Source: an uncultured Candidatus Melainabacteria bacterium
GTDB taxonomy: Bacteria; Cyanobacteriota; Vampirovibrionia; Gastranaerophilales; Gastranaerophilaceae
NCBI GenBank assembly: GCA_934777245.1
Contig: CAKVND010000001.1
Span: 1 to 64,000 of the forward strand
Length of the DNA: 64,000 nucleotides
Reading direction: 5' to 3'
The notes beneath the pieces are model-generated. The model saw only the letters and a program-made list of their open reading frames with translations. It did no database searches and was not told the DNA's origin. This document shows, in pieces, positions 53,878 to 62,760 of the stretch (position 1 is its first letter; each line of letters starts with the position of its first letter). The translations under genes were made by a program, and so were the position numbers.

Positions 53878-54570
53878 CTAGTTTTCGAATGCCCATCTTG
53901 CAGCAGCACCGTTTGGAACTGCAAATCCACCACGTAATCTTACCCCAAATTGATCTTTAATTACACGATTCGTTTTATTACTACAAGCTCCAGTATTTCT
54001 TTGTTCATATTCACTAGCAAAGTTTTGCGTAGTATTTCCATCGCAATTTGATAACACATTTGGTCCCTTTGTACCGTTTGTATCATAAATAGCAGTAATA
54101 CCATAAGGTAGACCATCTTCTTGTATTGATCCTACAGCGCCACCATTCGCATTTTGGCTTGCAGCTGTAGTTACTGTGTTAGCCGGATTAAATGATAAGG
54201 CAGAACCATCTCTAAAGAATACCACAAAATTACCACTTGCAGATGCTTTACCCATTTTCATATCATTATCAGCAGCTTTAGACTTTCGAAGATCTATTTG
54301 AGTTCTTTCAGCTAACAATCTGTACAATGATTGCTCATCATCACCGCTATTAATAGTTTCTTGAGAAGATATAGAACCAAAATCAACGCCGGTAATAGCT
54401 TGGTGCATCTGTGCAGCTTCTGTTAATGTGTTGATACCTTTCTTCAAAGCTGTTTTAGCTTGTTGTTCCTGTGTATTAGTCATCAATGCAGGAAGTGTTA
54501 ATGTTGCTACAACACCGATGATAGCCAAGGTAATCAAAACTTCCGCAAGAGTAAAACCATTCTTCTTCAT
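53878..54570 (-). CDS. Type IV pilin/pseudopilin prepilin
   Basis: 230 residues. MKKNGFTLAEVLITLAIIGV is a canonical prepilin signal (cleavage after G5, E at +5 of the mature protein) followed by a hydrophobic N-terminal helix. The head has YDTNGTKGPNVLSNC, like the YDVNGSVGPNV of the other prepilin; this could bind calcium. AAAGGAATAATTC precedes the ATG. No assembly genes (pilB, pilC, pilD) are near, so the assembly machinery is elsewhere. Confidence 0.9.
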   Translation of the reverse strand: MKKNGFTLAEVLITLAIIGVVATLTLPALMTNTQEQQAKTALKKGINTLTEAAQMHQAITGVDFGSISSQETINSGDDEQSLYRLLAERTQIDLRKSKAADNDMKMGKASASGNFVVFFRDGSALSFNPANTVTTAASQNANGGAVGSIQEDGLPYGITAIYDTNGTKGPNVLSNCDGNTTQNFASEYEQRNTGACSNKTNRVIKDQFGVRLRGGFAVPNGAAARWAFEN

Positions 54571-54699
54571 TGAATTATTCCTTTCTCTTCTTATATTTGA
54601 ATATTAATTTTAATCTTCACATCTATTATCATTTTATCAGAGCACTTGACTTATGTCAATCATATTCTATAAAATTTTTTAATTTTTTTATTCTTTTAT

Positions 54700-54925
54700 C
54701 GTTTATAACACCCTCTCCCTTTTACACCACACTTCCAAACTGGTAAGCAAAACTACTAGTTTAGAAGTGAAGCAGAAAACTCCCCCAAGGGAGGGGATGA
54801 TGTGGGATGCGCCCATGGAGAGGGGTTGCCTCCCTTTCTTGGGATGCTTAAATAAACATCAATAGATTGTTTCGTCGTCTGAATGGCTGTCGCGCCTCGC
54901 AATGACCGGGTGTCTGGCGTAATAA
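54700..54925. repeat. Composite dispersed repeat between prepilin and 890-residue protein
   Basis: ATAACACCCTCTCCC, AACTCCCCCAAGGGAGGGG, ATGGAGAGGGG, then an inverse copy of the 30766-30836 block (GATGCTTAAATAAACATCAA, ATTGTTTCGTCGTCTGAATG, CGCCTCGCAATGACC). No gene is seen between 54571 and 55020. Confidence 0.65.
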
Positions 54926-54928
54926 AAA

Positions 54929-54950
54929 GCCGAAGGTGTTATCCTTCGGC
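54929..54950 (-). terminator. Terminator of the 890-residue protein gene
   Basis: Minus strand GCCGAAGG / CCTTCGGC stem with a 6-nt loop followed by TTTTTATT, 71 nt after the stop. Confidence 0.85.
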
Positions 54951-55020
54951 AAATTCATTTTAAATACCAAATCTTACATCAATTTATTTCTTTCGAGTTG
55001 TGTTTTATTTAGCTTTTTTC

Positions 55021-57693
55021 TTACGTTTCAGTCTTTTGAGTATTGTTATTTTCTAACTTATCACGATATTCATCTGTTAATTTACAAATAATATCATCCA
55101 TTTTATTTGCAGCGCCTGTTCTTTCTGAATTCCAGAATGACCAAGAACCACCTTTTTCCCAAGAATGTCCATCTTTACCTGCTATTTTAGCCCAGTAATA
55201 CATATTCTTGTAATCTTCAGAGTTATGATCTTTGCCTAATGCATCCATTAATTTAAGTGTTTGTTTTGCAATAGTTCTCAAATATTCTTCTTTTTCAGCT
55301 TTAGTGAATCCACCTTCTGTAGATATTTGTGCACAAATTCTTGCATTCCAAGCTACACCCCAGTCATGGCTGTTTTCTTCTCTATAAGCTCTTAGGAAGT
55401 TATAAATGTCATCTGCTTCTGTATAATTTGCAAATTTGTTCAAATAACTTTTTGCGTCTTTATATTCTTGGTCGCCTGTTCCGCGTCTTAGTTTTTTTCT
55501 TAATTCAGCACCATTATCGGTTGGTTCATATTTTTTGCTTTCTTCGCTATCTTCTGTACTATCAGCACCGCAAATTTCTATGTCAGAAATGCTTACTCCT
55601 ACTCTTCTTATAACAGCAGTATTCCCAATATTGTTTTTCTTTCCATCTTTTGTGCATGTGCCTTTTGCATCAATTTCAGTTACGCCATCTAATTCATAGA
55701 TTTGACCATTTTGAATTATATAGTATCTGTTTCTTCCACCAACCGTTTCGGTTGTGCAATAAACTTTTGGATTTTTGCAATTAGTTTCTTTTAACTTGCC
55801 TTCCTTAACTAATGCTTCAATTTCTTTTTGACGTTCTGCATTATCAGCTTTGATTTTTGCTTGAGCTTCAGTTCTTCCATCTCCAGTTAAAATATCGCTT
55901 TCGCTTATTGATGAGAAGTCGTTGAAATCATCTTGTGGAACAAATGAACCATCATTTTTTACAACAGCGCTACTTGCTTTTATATATTTGCAATCAATTT
56001 GTTTTAATTCACCATCAACAACTGTAAAATATTGATGATAACCGTTAGCATCAACGCCTTTTGATTTGTACAAGTTTTTACCTTGGAAATGTATTGAACA
56101 TTTTTCTATTTTACTTCCGATTAATCTATTTATTTTCTTCATTTCATCATTGTATGCTTGTACATCAGCTTTTTGAACTTCAACTTTTTCTACTTGTGAC
56201 AAAGGTTTCTTAGAGCCGTCAAGCATAGTGCATTGACCGTTTTTGTCAATTGCTTTAACATCTTTTAATTCAACAAGTTTGTCGTCCTCATTCTTAGTAT
56301 AGAATTTAGGATTTTCACCGGTTGGTACTATATCTGTTTGATAAACGCCTTTTTTAGTAGTTGCTTTCAAAGCTTTATCTTCGCCTGATTTAGTTAATTT
56401 TTCGATTTTTTCATCAGCAGTTTCGTCTTCAGGATCGTCTTCCCTAATTACAGTTTCATTTTCTTCTTTAAACGGAACTGTATCTCTATCTGTTGGAATA
56501 GAAATTCCTTCTGCTTTCAAATCGTTTTCTGTAGCTTTAACAACAAGACTGTCTGTAACAACGTCTTTACCTAATAATTTATTCAAACTACCATATTCGC
56601 GTTTCAAATTGTTTTTGATTCTTTCAGCTTCAAGCATACGTAATCTAGCATACAAATCATCAACTTTGTCTGCAAGAGCTAGAATATTAGCTTTATTAAA
56701 AGTTTCTAAACATTTACTTAAAGCATCAGAAACTTCTTGTTTTGATTTATCAAGTTTAGAGAAATCTATATCAGAATCAAAATGACTTTTAACTGTTTCA
56801 ACATAGTTTACCAATGATTGAGCAATGTTGTTTACACTAGCTTTTTGGTTAGTGCCTTCACCACTTCCTGTTGGCAAGTTGTCTGCAATCAATCTGATGA
56901 TGTTTCTGTTGCTGTCAGAATTGTGTGTATCATTCCAGTAGCTCAATGTTTTCAAGATATTAGGGTCGCTTTCGCTTGTACAAACAGTAGAGGTTGTTAA
57001 ATCAGCTTTTTTAGCCTTAATATCTGTTTCTAAGTTATTTAATTTTTGTTTCAAGTCAGTATAAGCTTTGCTATCTTTTAATTTATAACCTGCAGAATCT
57101 AATTCGATTTTTGTTGAATCCATATTAAGTAGCGCATCTTGAATTGAAGCAGTATTCAATCTCTTAGCAGCAGATTTTAATGCATCAAGTTTTTCGCCAA
57201 TTTTACCTGATTTATTTAATGCTTCTGAAATAATTGCTTTATCAGAATCAGATGCTGTTTTTTGATATTCTACTAATACTTTTCTTAATTTGTCATATTG
57301 AGATTGTTTTAGTTTATCAGCTGCAGAACCGGAATTATTACCGGCATTTGAATTGTTCCAAGGTAATTGAAAATTATTCCAAATGTTGCCATTGTTAAAT
57401 CCCGGGAAGTTGAAGTTGCCGGAGCCGCCGCAACCGCTATTCATCCAAGAACCGTTTTGGAATGATTCTATGGCTTGTTGAATAGCTAATTGTGGGTTTA
57501 ATAAATTATTACCCCAAGTACCGAATTCAGGATAAGTATATCCGATTGACGGATCAAAATTTGGCGTCAAAAACAAACTTCCATTTGCTTTTTGCGCTTC
57601 AAGTTGTTGATTCCATAACAAGTTTAAACTTGTTGCCGGATTGCCACTCACCATGTCGTGAGTTATAGTGGAAAAATGAAATCCTGGTGCCAT
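55021..57693 (-). CDS. Large hypothetical protein with internal repeats
   Basis: 890 residues. The N-terminal 110 residues are Gly/Asn/Phe/Trp-rich (SGCGGSGNFNFPGFNNGN), followed by a coiled-coil-rich section (about 115-420). Residues about 450-720 hold three repeats, each with strands ending in DGxxK or IDKNGQC-type turns: NPKFYTKNEDDKLVELKDVK, NLYKSKGVDANGYHQYFTVV and NPKVYCTTETVGGRNRYYII. The end is helical. No signal peptide. The promoter region matches that of the 61469 gene. ACGAGGAT precedes the ATG. Function unknown. Confidence 0.75.
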   Translation of the reverse strand: MAPGFHFSTITHDMVSGNPATSLNLLWNQQLEAQKANGSLFLTPNFDPSIGYTYPEFGTWGNNLLNPQLAIQQAIESFQNGSWMNSGCGGSGNFNFPGFNNGNIWNNFQLPWNNSNAGNNSGSAADKLKQSQYDKLRKVLVEYQKTASDSDKAIISEALNKSGKIGEKLDALKSAAKRLNTASIQDALLNMDSTKIELDSAGYKLKDSKAYTDLKQKLNNLETDIKAKKADLTTSTVCTSESDPNILKTLSYWNDTHNSDSNRNIIRLIADNLPTGSGEGTNQKASVNNIAQSLVNYVETVKSHFDSDIDFSKLDKSKQEVSDALSKCLETFNKANILALADKVDDLYARLRMLEAERIKNNLKREYGSLNKLLGKDVVTDSLVVKATENDLKAEGISIPTDRDTVPFKEENETVIREDDPEDETADEKIEKLTKSGEDKALKATTKKGVYQTDIVPTGENPKFYTKNEDDKLVELKDVKAIDKNGQCTMLDGSKKPLSQVEKVEVQKADVQAYNDEMKKINRLIGSKIEKCSIHFQGKNLYKSKGVDANGYHQYFTVVDGELKQIDCKYIKASSAVVKNDGSFVPQDDFNDFSSISESDILTGDGRTEAQAKIKADNAERQKEIEALVKEGKLKETNCKNPKVYCTTETVGGRNRYYIIQNGQIYELDGVTEIDAKGTCTKDGKKNNIGNTAVIRRVGVSISDIEICGADSTEDSEESKKYEPTDNGAELRKKLRRGTGDQEYKDAKSYLNKFANYTEADDIYNFLRAYREENSHDWGVAWNARICAQISTEGGFTKAEKEEYLRTIAKQTLKLMDALGKDHNSEDYKNMYYWAKIAGKDGHSWEKGGSWSFWNSERTGAANKMDDIICKLTDEYRDKLENNNTQKTET

Positions 57694-57720
57694 ACTATTA
57701 TCCTCGTTTTATACTCTTTA

Positions 57721-57760
57721 CATATATAAAGTAATTTTTCTTTTCTAAATTGCCTTTTTT
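57721..57760 (-). promoter_or_regulatory. Conserved upstream block, copy 1
   Basis: Minus strand AAAAAAGGCAATTTAGAAAA followed by GAAAAATTACTTTATATATG. Almost the same block is at 61402-61446 on the plus strand upstream of another unknown gene; it ends 25-30 nt before each ATG, as a promoter would. Confidence 0.5.
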
Positions 57761-57915
57761 GATGTGTTTTGTAAAGTTTTGTAAAGTTGAATTCGGAATT
57801 TTTGGAAATTCTTGATAATTGTTAAAAAAGAGAATAGAGGAATAAGAGATTTTTAAACTTTTATTTCAATTCTGTTTGTGGAATAATATAGGCATAAAAA
57901 AGGAAGGATATAATT

Positions 57916-59385
57916 ATGTCAGATGTTAGAGTAAGAATAGCTCCATCACCAAGTGGTAACTTGCACGTTGGTACGGCTAGAACAGCTTTATTTAACTATT
58001 TATTTGCTAAAAAAAATAAGGGAACATTTGTATTAAGAATTGAAGATACAGATGCTGAAAGAACAAGCCAAGCTTATGTTGACAATATTTTTGACAGCTT
58101 AAAGGCTTTGGGTTTAAACTGGGATGAAGGTCCTGATGTAGGCGGTGCTTATGGTCCTTACACACAATCTCAAAGATTTGATATCTACCCTAAATACATT
58201 CAAAAACTTTTAGATGAAGGCTTTGCATACGAATGTTTCTGCACTCCGGAAGAATTAGAAGCAGAAAAAGAAGAAGCTACAGCTAACAAAAAAGCTTACG
58301 TTTATTCTAAAAAATGTGAAAACTTAACAGAAGAAGAAAAAGCTAAATTAAGAGCAGAAGGCAGAAAACCTGCAATCAGATTTAACGTTGCAAAAGCTCA
58401 AAAAGCTTTCCACGAGTCTTCTATTTTAGAATTCGATGACCTTGTAAAAGGTAAATTACACATGGATACAAACCTAATCGGTGATTTTGTAATCATGAAA
58501 TCAAATGGCGCTCCAACCTACAACTACGCGGTTGTAATTGATGATGCTTTGATGAAAATTTCACACGTAATCAGAGGCGAAGACCACATTTCTAACACAT
58601 ACAAACAAATCTTAATTTTTGAAGCTTTAGGTTTTGATGTTCCAAGATTTGGACACTTAGGTATGATTCTTGCTCCTGATAGAAGCAAACTTTCAAAAAG
58701 ACATGGTGCAACAGCAGTTTCTGACTTTGTTGAACAAGGTTATTTAACAGAAGCTCTTGTAAACTTTGTAGCTCTATTGGGTTGGTCTCCTTCTGACGGA
58801 GAAGAAATCAAGACGGTTGACCAAATCGCAGAAGACTTTAGAATCGGTGAAATCTCATCTTCTAATTCAATTTTCGAATACGATAAATTGAAATGGATGA
58901 ACAGCCACTACATCAAAATGTTACCAATGGAAGAATTAAAATCAAAACTTAAAAAGTATTTGACAAAATACGATTTAACAGAATTAACCGATGAACAATT
59001 CAACAGAATGATTGAAATCACTCGTGAGCCATTAGTACTTCTTTCTGATATTACAGACGCTGTTTCTTATTTCTTCGGCGGTGATAAAGTTGAAGTTGAA
59101 CAAAAAGTTAAGGATGAAGTTTTGTCTACAGAACTTTCTCAAGACGTTTTAAAAACTTTTGTTGAAGAAGCTGCTAACTGGGAATGGACAGAAGAAAACT
59201 TACACCACAAGTTGGAAGAATTCCGCGGTAAATTCAAAGAAGAAAAATCTTACAAACCTAAATTCACTATGTGGGCAATTAGAGGCGCTGTAACAGGTAG
59301 AACTTGCGGTGCTGATATGGTTGCAACATTGGCTATTATTGGTAAAGATAATTCAATCAAAAGAGCAAAAGCTGCGATTTTGTAA
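57916..59385 (+). CDS. gltX: Glutamyl-tRNA synthetase
   Basis: 489 residues, class I catalytic domain with HIGH-like HVGT in IAPSPSGNLHVGTARTALFN and KLSKR (DRSKLSKRHGA), then the anticodon-binding helical domain. The bacterial type charges tRNA-Glu, which is encoded at 62882. AAGGAAGGAT precedes the ATG. Its family homologue in E. coli is the HipA target; hipA lies in the same window. Confidence 0.95.
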   Translation: MSDVRVRIAPSPSGNLHVGTARTALFNYLFAKKNKGTFVLRIEDTDAERTSQAYVDNIFDSLKALGLNWDEGPDVGGAYGPYTQSQRFDIYPKYIQKLLDEGFAYECFCTPEELEAEKEEATANKKAYVYSKKCENLTEEEKAKLRAEGRKPAIRFNVAKAQKAFHESSILEFDDLVKGKLHMDTNLIGDFVIMKSNGAPTYNYAVVIDDALMKISHVIRGEDHISNTYKQILIFEALGFDVPRFGHLGMILAPDRSKLSKRHGATAVSDFVEQGYLTEALVNFVALLGWSPSDGEEIKTVDQIAEDFRIGEISSSNSIFEYDKLKWMNSHYIKMLPMEELKSKLKKYLTKYDLTELTDEQFNRMIEITREPLVLLSDITDAVSYFFGGDKVEVEQKVKDEVLSTELSQDVLKTFVEEAANWEWTEENLHHKLEEFRGKFKEEKSYKPKFTMWAIRGAVTGRTCGADMVATLAIIGKDNSIKRAKAAIL

Positions 59386-59426
59386 TAACTATGTAAGTAT
59401 AAATATAATAAAATATCTTATATAAT

Positions 59427-59458
59427 AAAAATACGTTCTTTTATTAAGAGCGTATTTT
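59427..59458 (+). terminator. Terminator after gltX
   Basis: AAATACGTTCTT / AAGAGCGTATTT stem with a 5-nt loop and TTTTATTTTG after it. May also serve the convergent 59486-60784 gene. Confidence 0.75.
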
Positions 59459-59485
59459 TATTTTGTAAAATTATTATTAATTTAA

Positions 59486-60784
59486 CTAAGCTTTAATAGC
59501 GCCTTCTCTAATCAATTCTTCTTTTATTTCTTTCTTTGTCTGGAATTCAGAACCGCCTTTATCGGTTTTTCTCTTTAAAAGCATAATTGCCGGAGTAATT
59601 ACGCCAAGAGCCAAAATACAAGCGCCCATATTCATATTGATAGAATTTCTTTTTAGTTTTCTAACTTTAGTGAAAAATTCATCTGTTGTTTCACCTTTTT
59701 TAAGTGCGTTTTTGTATTGAGTATAAAGCTCGTTAACTTGCTTGTTAATACCTTTAACTTCGTCAAAATCGACAAATGCTCTTGTATCAATTTTATTTGT
59801 CTTGTCATAAGTTTTTAAAACGTCAGATTTTTTCGCAATTTTAACAACTTCATTTTCAGGATTCTTGTGTAAAAATTCGTACAAATTACCGTTAGATGTA
59901 TTGGCTGCATCAAAATCTTTAATACTTTTTTCAATAGTTCCATCGTGAAAAACCTTTTTCAATTCTTCACTTTCTAATACTCTTGAATCAAGCGTAATTG
60001 ATTTGTCATGATTTTTCTTCGCAGAATTTTCCATAAATTGTTGGATTTTCTTTCCTGCATAATACAAGAATAAAAGCGCAGAACCTTCTTTAATTACATA
60101 TCCGGCAAATTCTTGCGGAGTTCTGGAGTCTTTAAGTCTTTCGGTCGTAATAAAGCCGTCTAGAATGTACATGTTTTTAACAGGAGAAAAAGCAAATTCT
60201 TCAACTATTTTGCCTAAACCTTTAAATGATGGTTGACTTGTTTTTTTAGCCTCTTCATTCTTTTGATTTTCGGCTTCTTTCTTTTTAACTTCTTCTTGAT
60301 ACTCTTTAATCAAATTTTTTCTGATTTTTTGGTCGGTGTATTTTTGTTTTAATTTTGTTAAACCTACGTAAGCGCATGCAGCAAGAAGAGTTGAAACAAA
60401 AAACCTAGTTGCTGCAAGATTTTTAAACAATCTTTTATTTTCGCCAGCTTTTTCAAGGTTCTTTTTAATTTCTTCGCTTGGCGCATATTTTTTAGCTTTC
60501 TCAAATATATCTTTGTCTTTGAAATTTCTTGGGTCGATTTTAGCGTCTAAACCAAACGCTTTAAATGCAGTCTTATCATAAACCCACTTAAGAGCCGGAA
60601 TTCCGCCCAACCATAGAGCTTCTGTTCCAAATTCGTCGATAAGTCTGTCAAATCCCTCTTCTTTACCTGTAACGTATGAGCCTGCGGTCATACCTGCACA
60701 ACTCGACATATCCTTTACCCCTAAAGGTATAAGCGAATTAGGGTTTCCTAGTGTAGAATAAATTTTTGCCAGATTAATCATCAT
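59486..60784 (-). CDS. Hypothetical membrane protein with SFKG motif
   Basis: 432 residues. An N-terminal soluble region (residues 1-125), a hydrophobic segment (about 127-145, FFVSTLLAACAYVGLTKL), a Lys/Glu-rich linker (about 155-183), then QPSFKGLG at 184-191, a second hydrophobic segment (about 230-245, ALLFLYYAGKKI), and a third near the end (NMGACILALGVITPAIMLL). It shares the motif with the 38-42 kb proteins. GTGGGGG precedes two adjacent ATGs. Function unknown. Confidence 0.7.
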   Translation of the reverse strand: MMINLAKIYSTLGNPNSLIPLGVKDMSSCAGMTAGSYVTGKEEGFDRLIDEFGTEALWLGGIPALKWVYDKTAFKAFGLDAKIDPRNFKDKDIFEKAKKYAPSEEIKKNLEKAGENKRLFKNLAATRFFVSTLLAACAYVGLTKLKQKYTDQKIRKNLIKEYQEEVKKKEAENQKNEEAKKTSQPSFKGLGKIVEEFAFSPVKNMYILDGFITTERLKDSRTPQEFAGYVIKEGSALLFLYYAGKKIQQFMENSAKKNHDKSITLDSRVLESEELKKVFHDGTIEKSIKDFDAANTSNGNLYEFLHKNPENEVVKIAKKSDVLKTYDKTNKIDTRAFVDFDEVKGINKQVNELYTQYKNALKKGETTDEFFTKVRKLKRNSINMNMGACILALGVITPAIMLLKRKTDKGGSEFQTKKEIKEELIREGAIKA

Positions 60785-61018
60785 AATTCTACAACCCCCA
60801 CTTAAGGTTCATTAATTTTTTGCTGTGCTTGTTCATACTACGACCTTCCTTTCATCTTAAGTTTCGTCAATAAAATAAATTGCTATTGTTTTTACAAATT
60901 GTTACATTGGGTTTTATTGCCCTCATGCCAAATATAAATATATTTAAAACAATTTTCCACTTTCCATTTTCAATTTTCCATTTAGAAGAATATTTCTTGG
61001 GCTAGTATTTTACAACAA
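60785..61018. other. Intergenic region, low-complexity
   Basis: No gene seen. It contains TTTTCCACTTTCCATTTTCA-type pyrimidine repeats at 60952-60982 and a TTTTTACAAATTGTTACATT segment that may be promoter material for the 59486-60784 gene. Confidence 0.4.
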
Positions 61019-61049
61019 AAAAAGAACTTCCTTATAGGAAGTTCTTTTT
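61019..61049 (-). terminator. Terminator after the omega-like gene
   Basis: 13-bp stem AAAAAGAACTTCC / GGAAGTTCTTTTT, 5-nt loop, A/T tracts on both sides. Confidence 0.92.
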
Positions 61050-61068
61050 CAAATCTTTCAACGTTAAA

Positions 61069-61311
61069 CTAGCCTACAAGTTCAGTATCATCCGACTCAG
61101 AAGCCTTAACCATGATTGCATGTTCAACAGGATTTTCTTTTTTGTATGCACCATCAGCAACAGCTTCTTCAAAACCAAACTCGTCTCGGGCTTTTTTCAT
61201 TTGAGTTTCATCAACCAACTTTTTAGCAAGTTCAGCGATTTCATAAACTAATTTATAACGGTTTTCTGCGTTTTCGTTAAGTTCCCACGCTACTTTAATA
61301 ATTTGATCCAT
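61069..61311 (-). CDS. Small protein, candidate RNA polymerase omega subunit
   Basis: 80 residues, acidic and helical. NRYKLVYEIAELAKKL aligns with the NRFxLVxxAxxRAxxL helix of omega (RpoZ), and ENPVEHAIMVKASESDD with the KPVxxAIxEixxG segment, in the right order and spacing for an omega chain with an insert. The identification is by pattern only. AGAGGTAAAA precedes the ATG; a strong terminator follows. It is monocistronic. Confidence 0.55.
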   Translation of the reverse strand: MDQIIKVAWELNENAENRYKLVYEIAELAKKLVDETQMKKARDEFGFEEAVADGAYKKENPVEHAIMVKASESDDTELVG

Positions 61312-61401
61312 TTTTACCTCTTTTAATCGTTTAATTTGATTTTATAACACACAAGAGAATTTGTCCATAGGCAATTTCTTAACATAAATTTACAAAAACA
61401 A

Positions 61402-61446
61402 AAAAAAAGGCAATTTTTGAAAAGAAAAATACTTAATATATACATA
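61402..61446 (+). promoter_or_regulatory. Conserved upstream block, copy 2
   Basis: AAAAAAAAGGCAATTTTTGA followed by AAAGAAAAATACTTAATATA, close to the 57721-57760 block apart from small indels. It ends 23 nt before the ATG at 61469. Confidence 0.5.
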
Positions 61447-61468
61447 CGAGATATTAAAGGAGAAAAAT

Positions 61469-62011
61469 ATGACAGATACAGTAACATTAAATGTAATTAG
61501 TACTGATCAAAGTACAAGAAAAGAAACTATTCAAGTTTCAAACGAAGACCTTATTAAATGTATTTTCCCTTCATTCAATGGGAAAGATATTACAAGTGTT
61601 GGATATAATAAATTGGTAACAATCGCAAAAGCAGGAGACCAAAAAGTTTTAGAAGAGTCTGATCTTTCACCAGCTCAAAAAATGAAACAATTTTATTTGA
61701 ACGGTTATGATGATGCTTATGAAATTAAATTGTCAAAAGACGGTAAATCTTATGAAATTACTGTAAAACCAACAGGAATGTTGCATCCAGACCCCCAAAT
61801 ATACCACATAAAAAAAGATTTTGGATTAAAAGAAAATGTATTTTTAGATAATAATCGCAATTTAGTTGGCGAGCATCCAGATGATTCGGAATCCGGCAAT
61901 TATAACTTTAATAAAATAAAGGGCGGAACAACTTTCAAAATCCCTGTCAATGAAGCACACTTTTCCGCAGGAGTAAGTGGATTTTGGGGAAGATTGTTTG
62001 CGGTCGGCTAA
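61469..62011 (+). CDS. Hypothetical protein
   Basis: 180 residues, no signal peptide. The N-terminal part has strands (TVTLNVISTDQSTRKETIQV), the middle is helical, and the end GGTTFKIPVNEAHFSAGVSG resembles the last strand of LysM-like modules (GxxxxIP) but no full LysM is seen. AAAGGAG 6 nt before the ATG. Its upstream block is shared with the 890-residue protein. The stop overlaps map by 4 nt. Confidence 0.65.
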   Translation: MTDTVTLNVISTDQSTRKETIQVSNEDLIKCIFPSFNGKDITSVGYNKLVTIAKAGDQKVLEESDLSPAQKMKQFYLNGYDDAYEIKLSKDGKSYEITVKPTGMLHPDPQIYHIKKDFGLKENVFLDNNRNLVGEHPDDSESGNYNFNKIKGGTTFKIPVNEAHFSAGVSGFWGRLFAVG

Positions 62012-62760
62012 TCCATCAAAGTCGTCATAAGTATCGGATCACCGTCTGTAGCTAGAACTGTATGTTCAAAGTGCGCAGACGGTTTTCTGTCTTTTGTTAC
62101 AACGCCCCATTTGTCGTCTTCAACAAAAACTTCATCGCCACCAAGATTTAACATAGGTTCAATCGCAATAACAGTATTTTGTTTGATTAGAGTTTGGTCG
62201 CCAACTCTGTAGTTAAATAAAAACGGGTCTTCATGCATTTCATGACCAACACCATGACCACCATACTGGCGAACAATACCTAATTTATAACTGTTAGCAA
62301 CATCTTCTATAGCGCCTGAAATATCATCTAAAACATTTCCAGCCCTCATTTTTGAGATACCGGCAAATAAAGCTTCTTCAGTAGCTTTCATAAGCATTTG
62401 TTTTTCTTCTGAAATTTTGCCTACAGCATAAGACCAAGCGCTATCTCCAACCATACCGCCATAAGTTGCACCAACATCAATTGCAATTATGTCGCCTTCT
62501 TTAAGAATTTCTGTTTCTGAAGGAATTCCATGAACAACTTTTTCGTTAATTGAAGTACAAATGCATGCCGGAAAACCAGCGTAGCCTAAAAAAGTAGGAA
62601 TAGCTTTGTTTTCTTTAATAACTTTCATTGCAATGTTATCTAGTTCTTTTGTTGAAATTCCGGGTTCAACAACTTCTTTCATTTTCTTATGAACAAGTGC
62701 AACAATGTGTCCTGCATGGCGCATTCTTTTAATTTCATCACGAGATTTTTTGTTAATCAT
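62008..62760 (-). CDS. map: Methionine aminopeptidase, type I
   Basis: 250 residues of the pita-bread fold. Metal ligands in AIDVGATYGGMVGDSAW (two aspartates), GGHGVGHEMHEDP (histidine), AIEPMLNLG (glutamate) and the terminal HFEHTVLAT (glutamate) are all present. It removes the initiator methionine. The start has a T-rich leader without a clear ribosome site. Its stop overlaps the convergent gene. Confidence 0.95.
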   Translation of the reverse strand: MINKKSRDEIKRMRHAGHIVALVHKKMKEVVEPGISTKELDNIAMKVIKENKAIPTFLGYAGFPACICTSINEKVVHGIPSETEILKEGDIIAIDVGATYGGMVGDSAWSYAVGKISEEKQMLMKATEEALFAGISKMRAGNVLDDISGAIEDVANSYKLGIVRQYGGHGVGHEMHEDPFLFNYRVGDQTLIKQNTVIAIEPMLNLGGDEVFVEDDKWGVVTKDRKPSAHFEHTVLATDGDPILMTTLMD

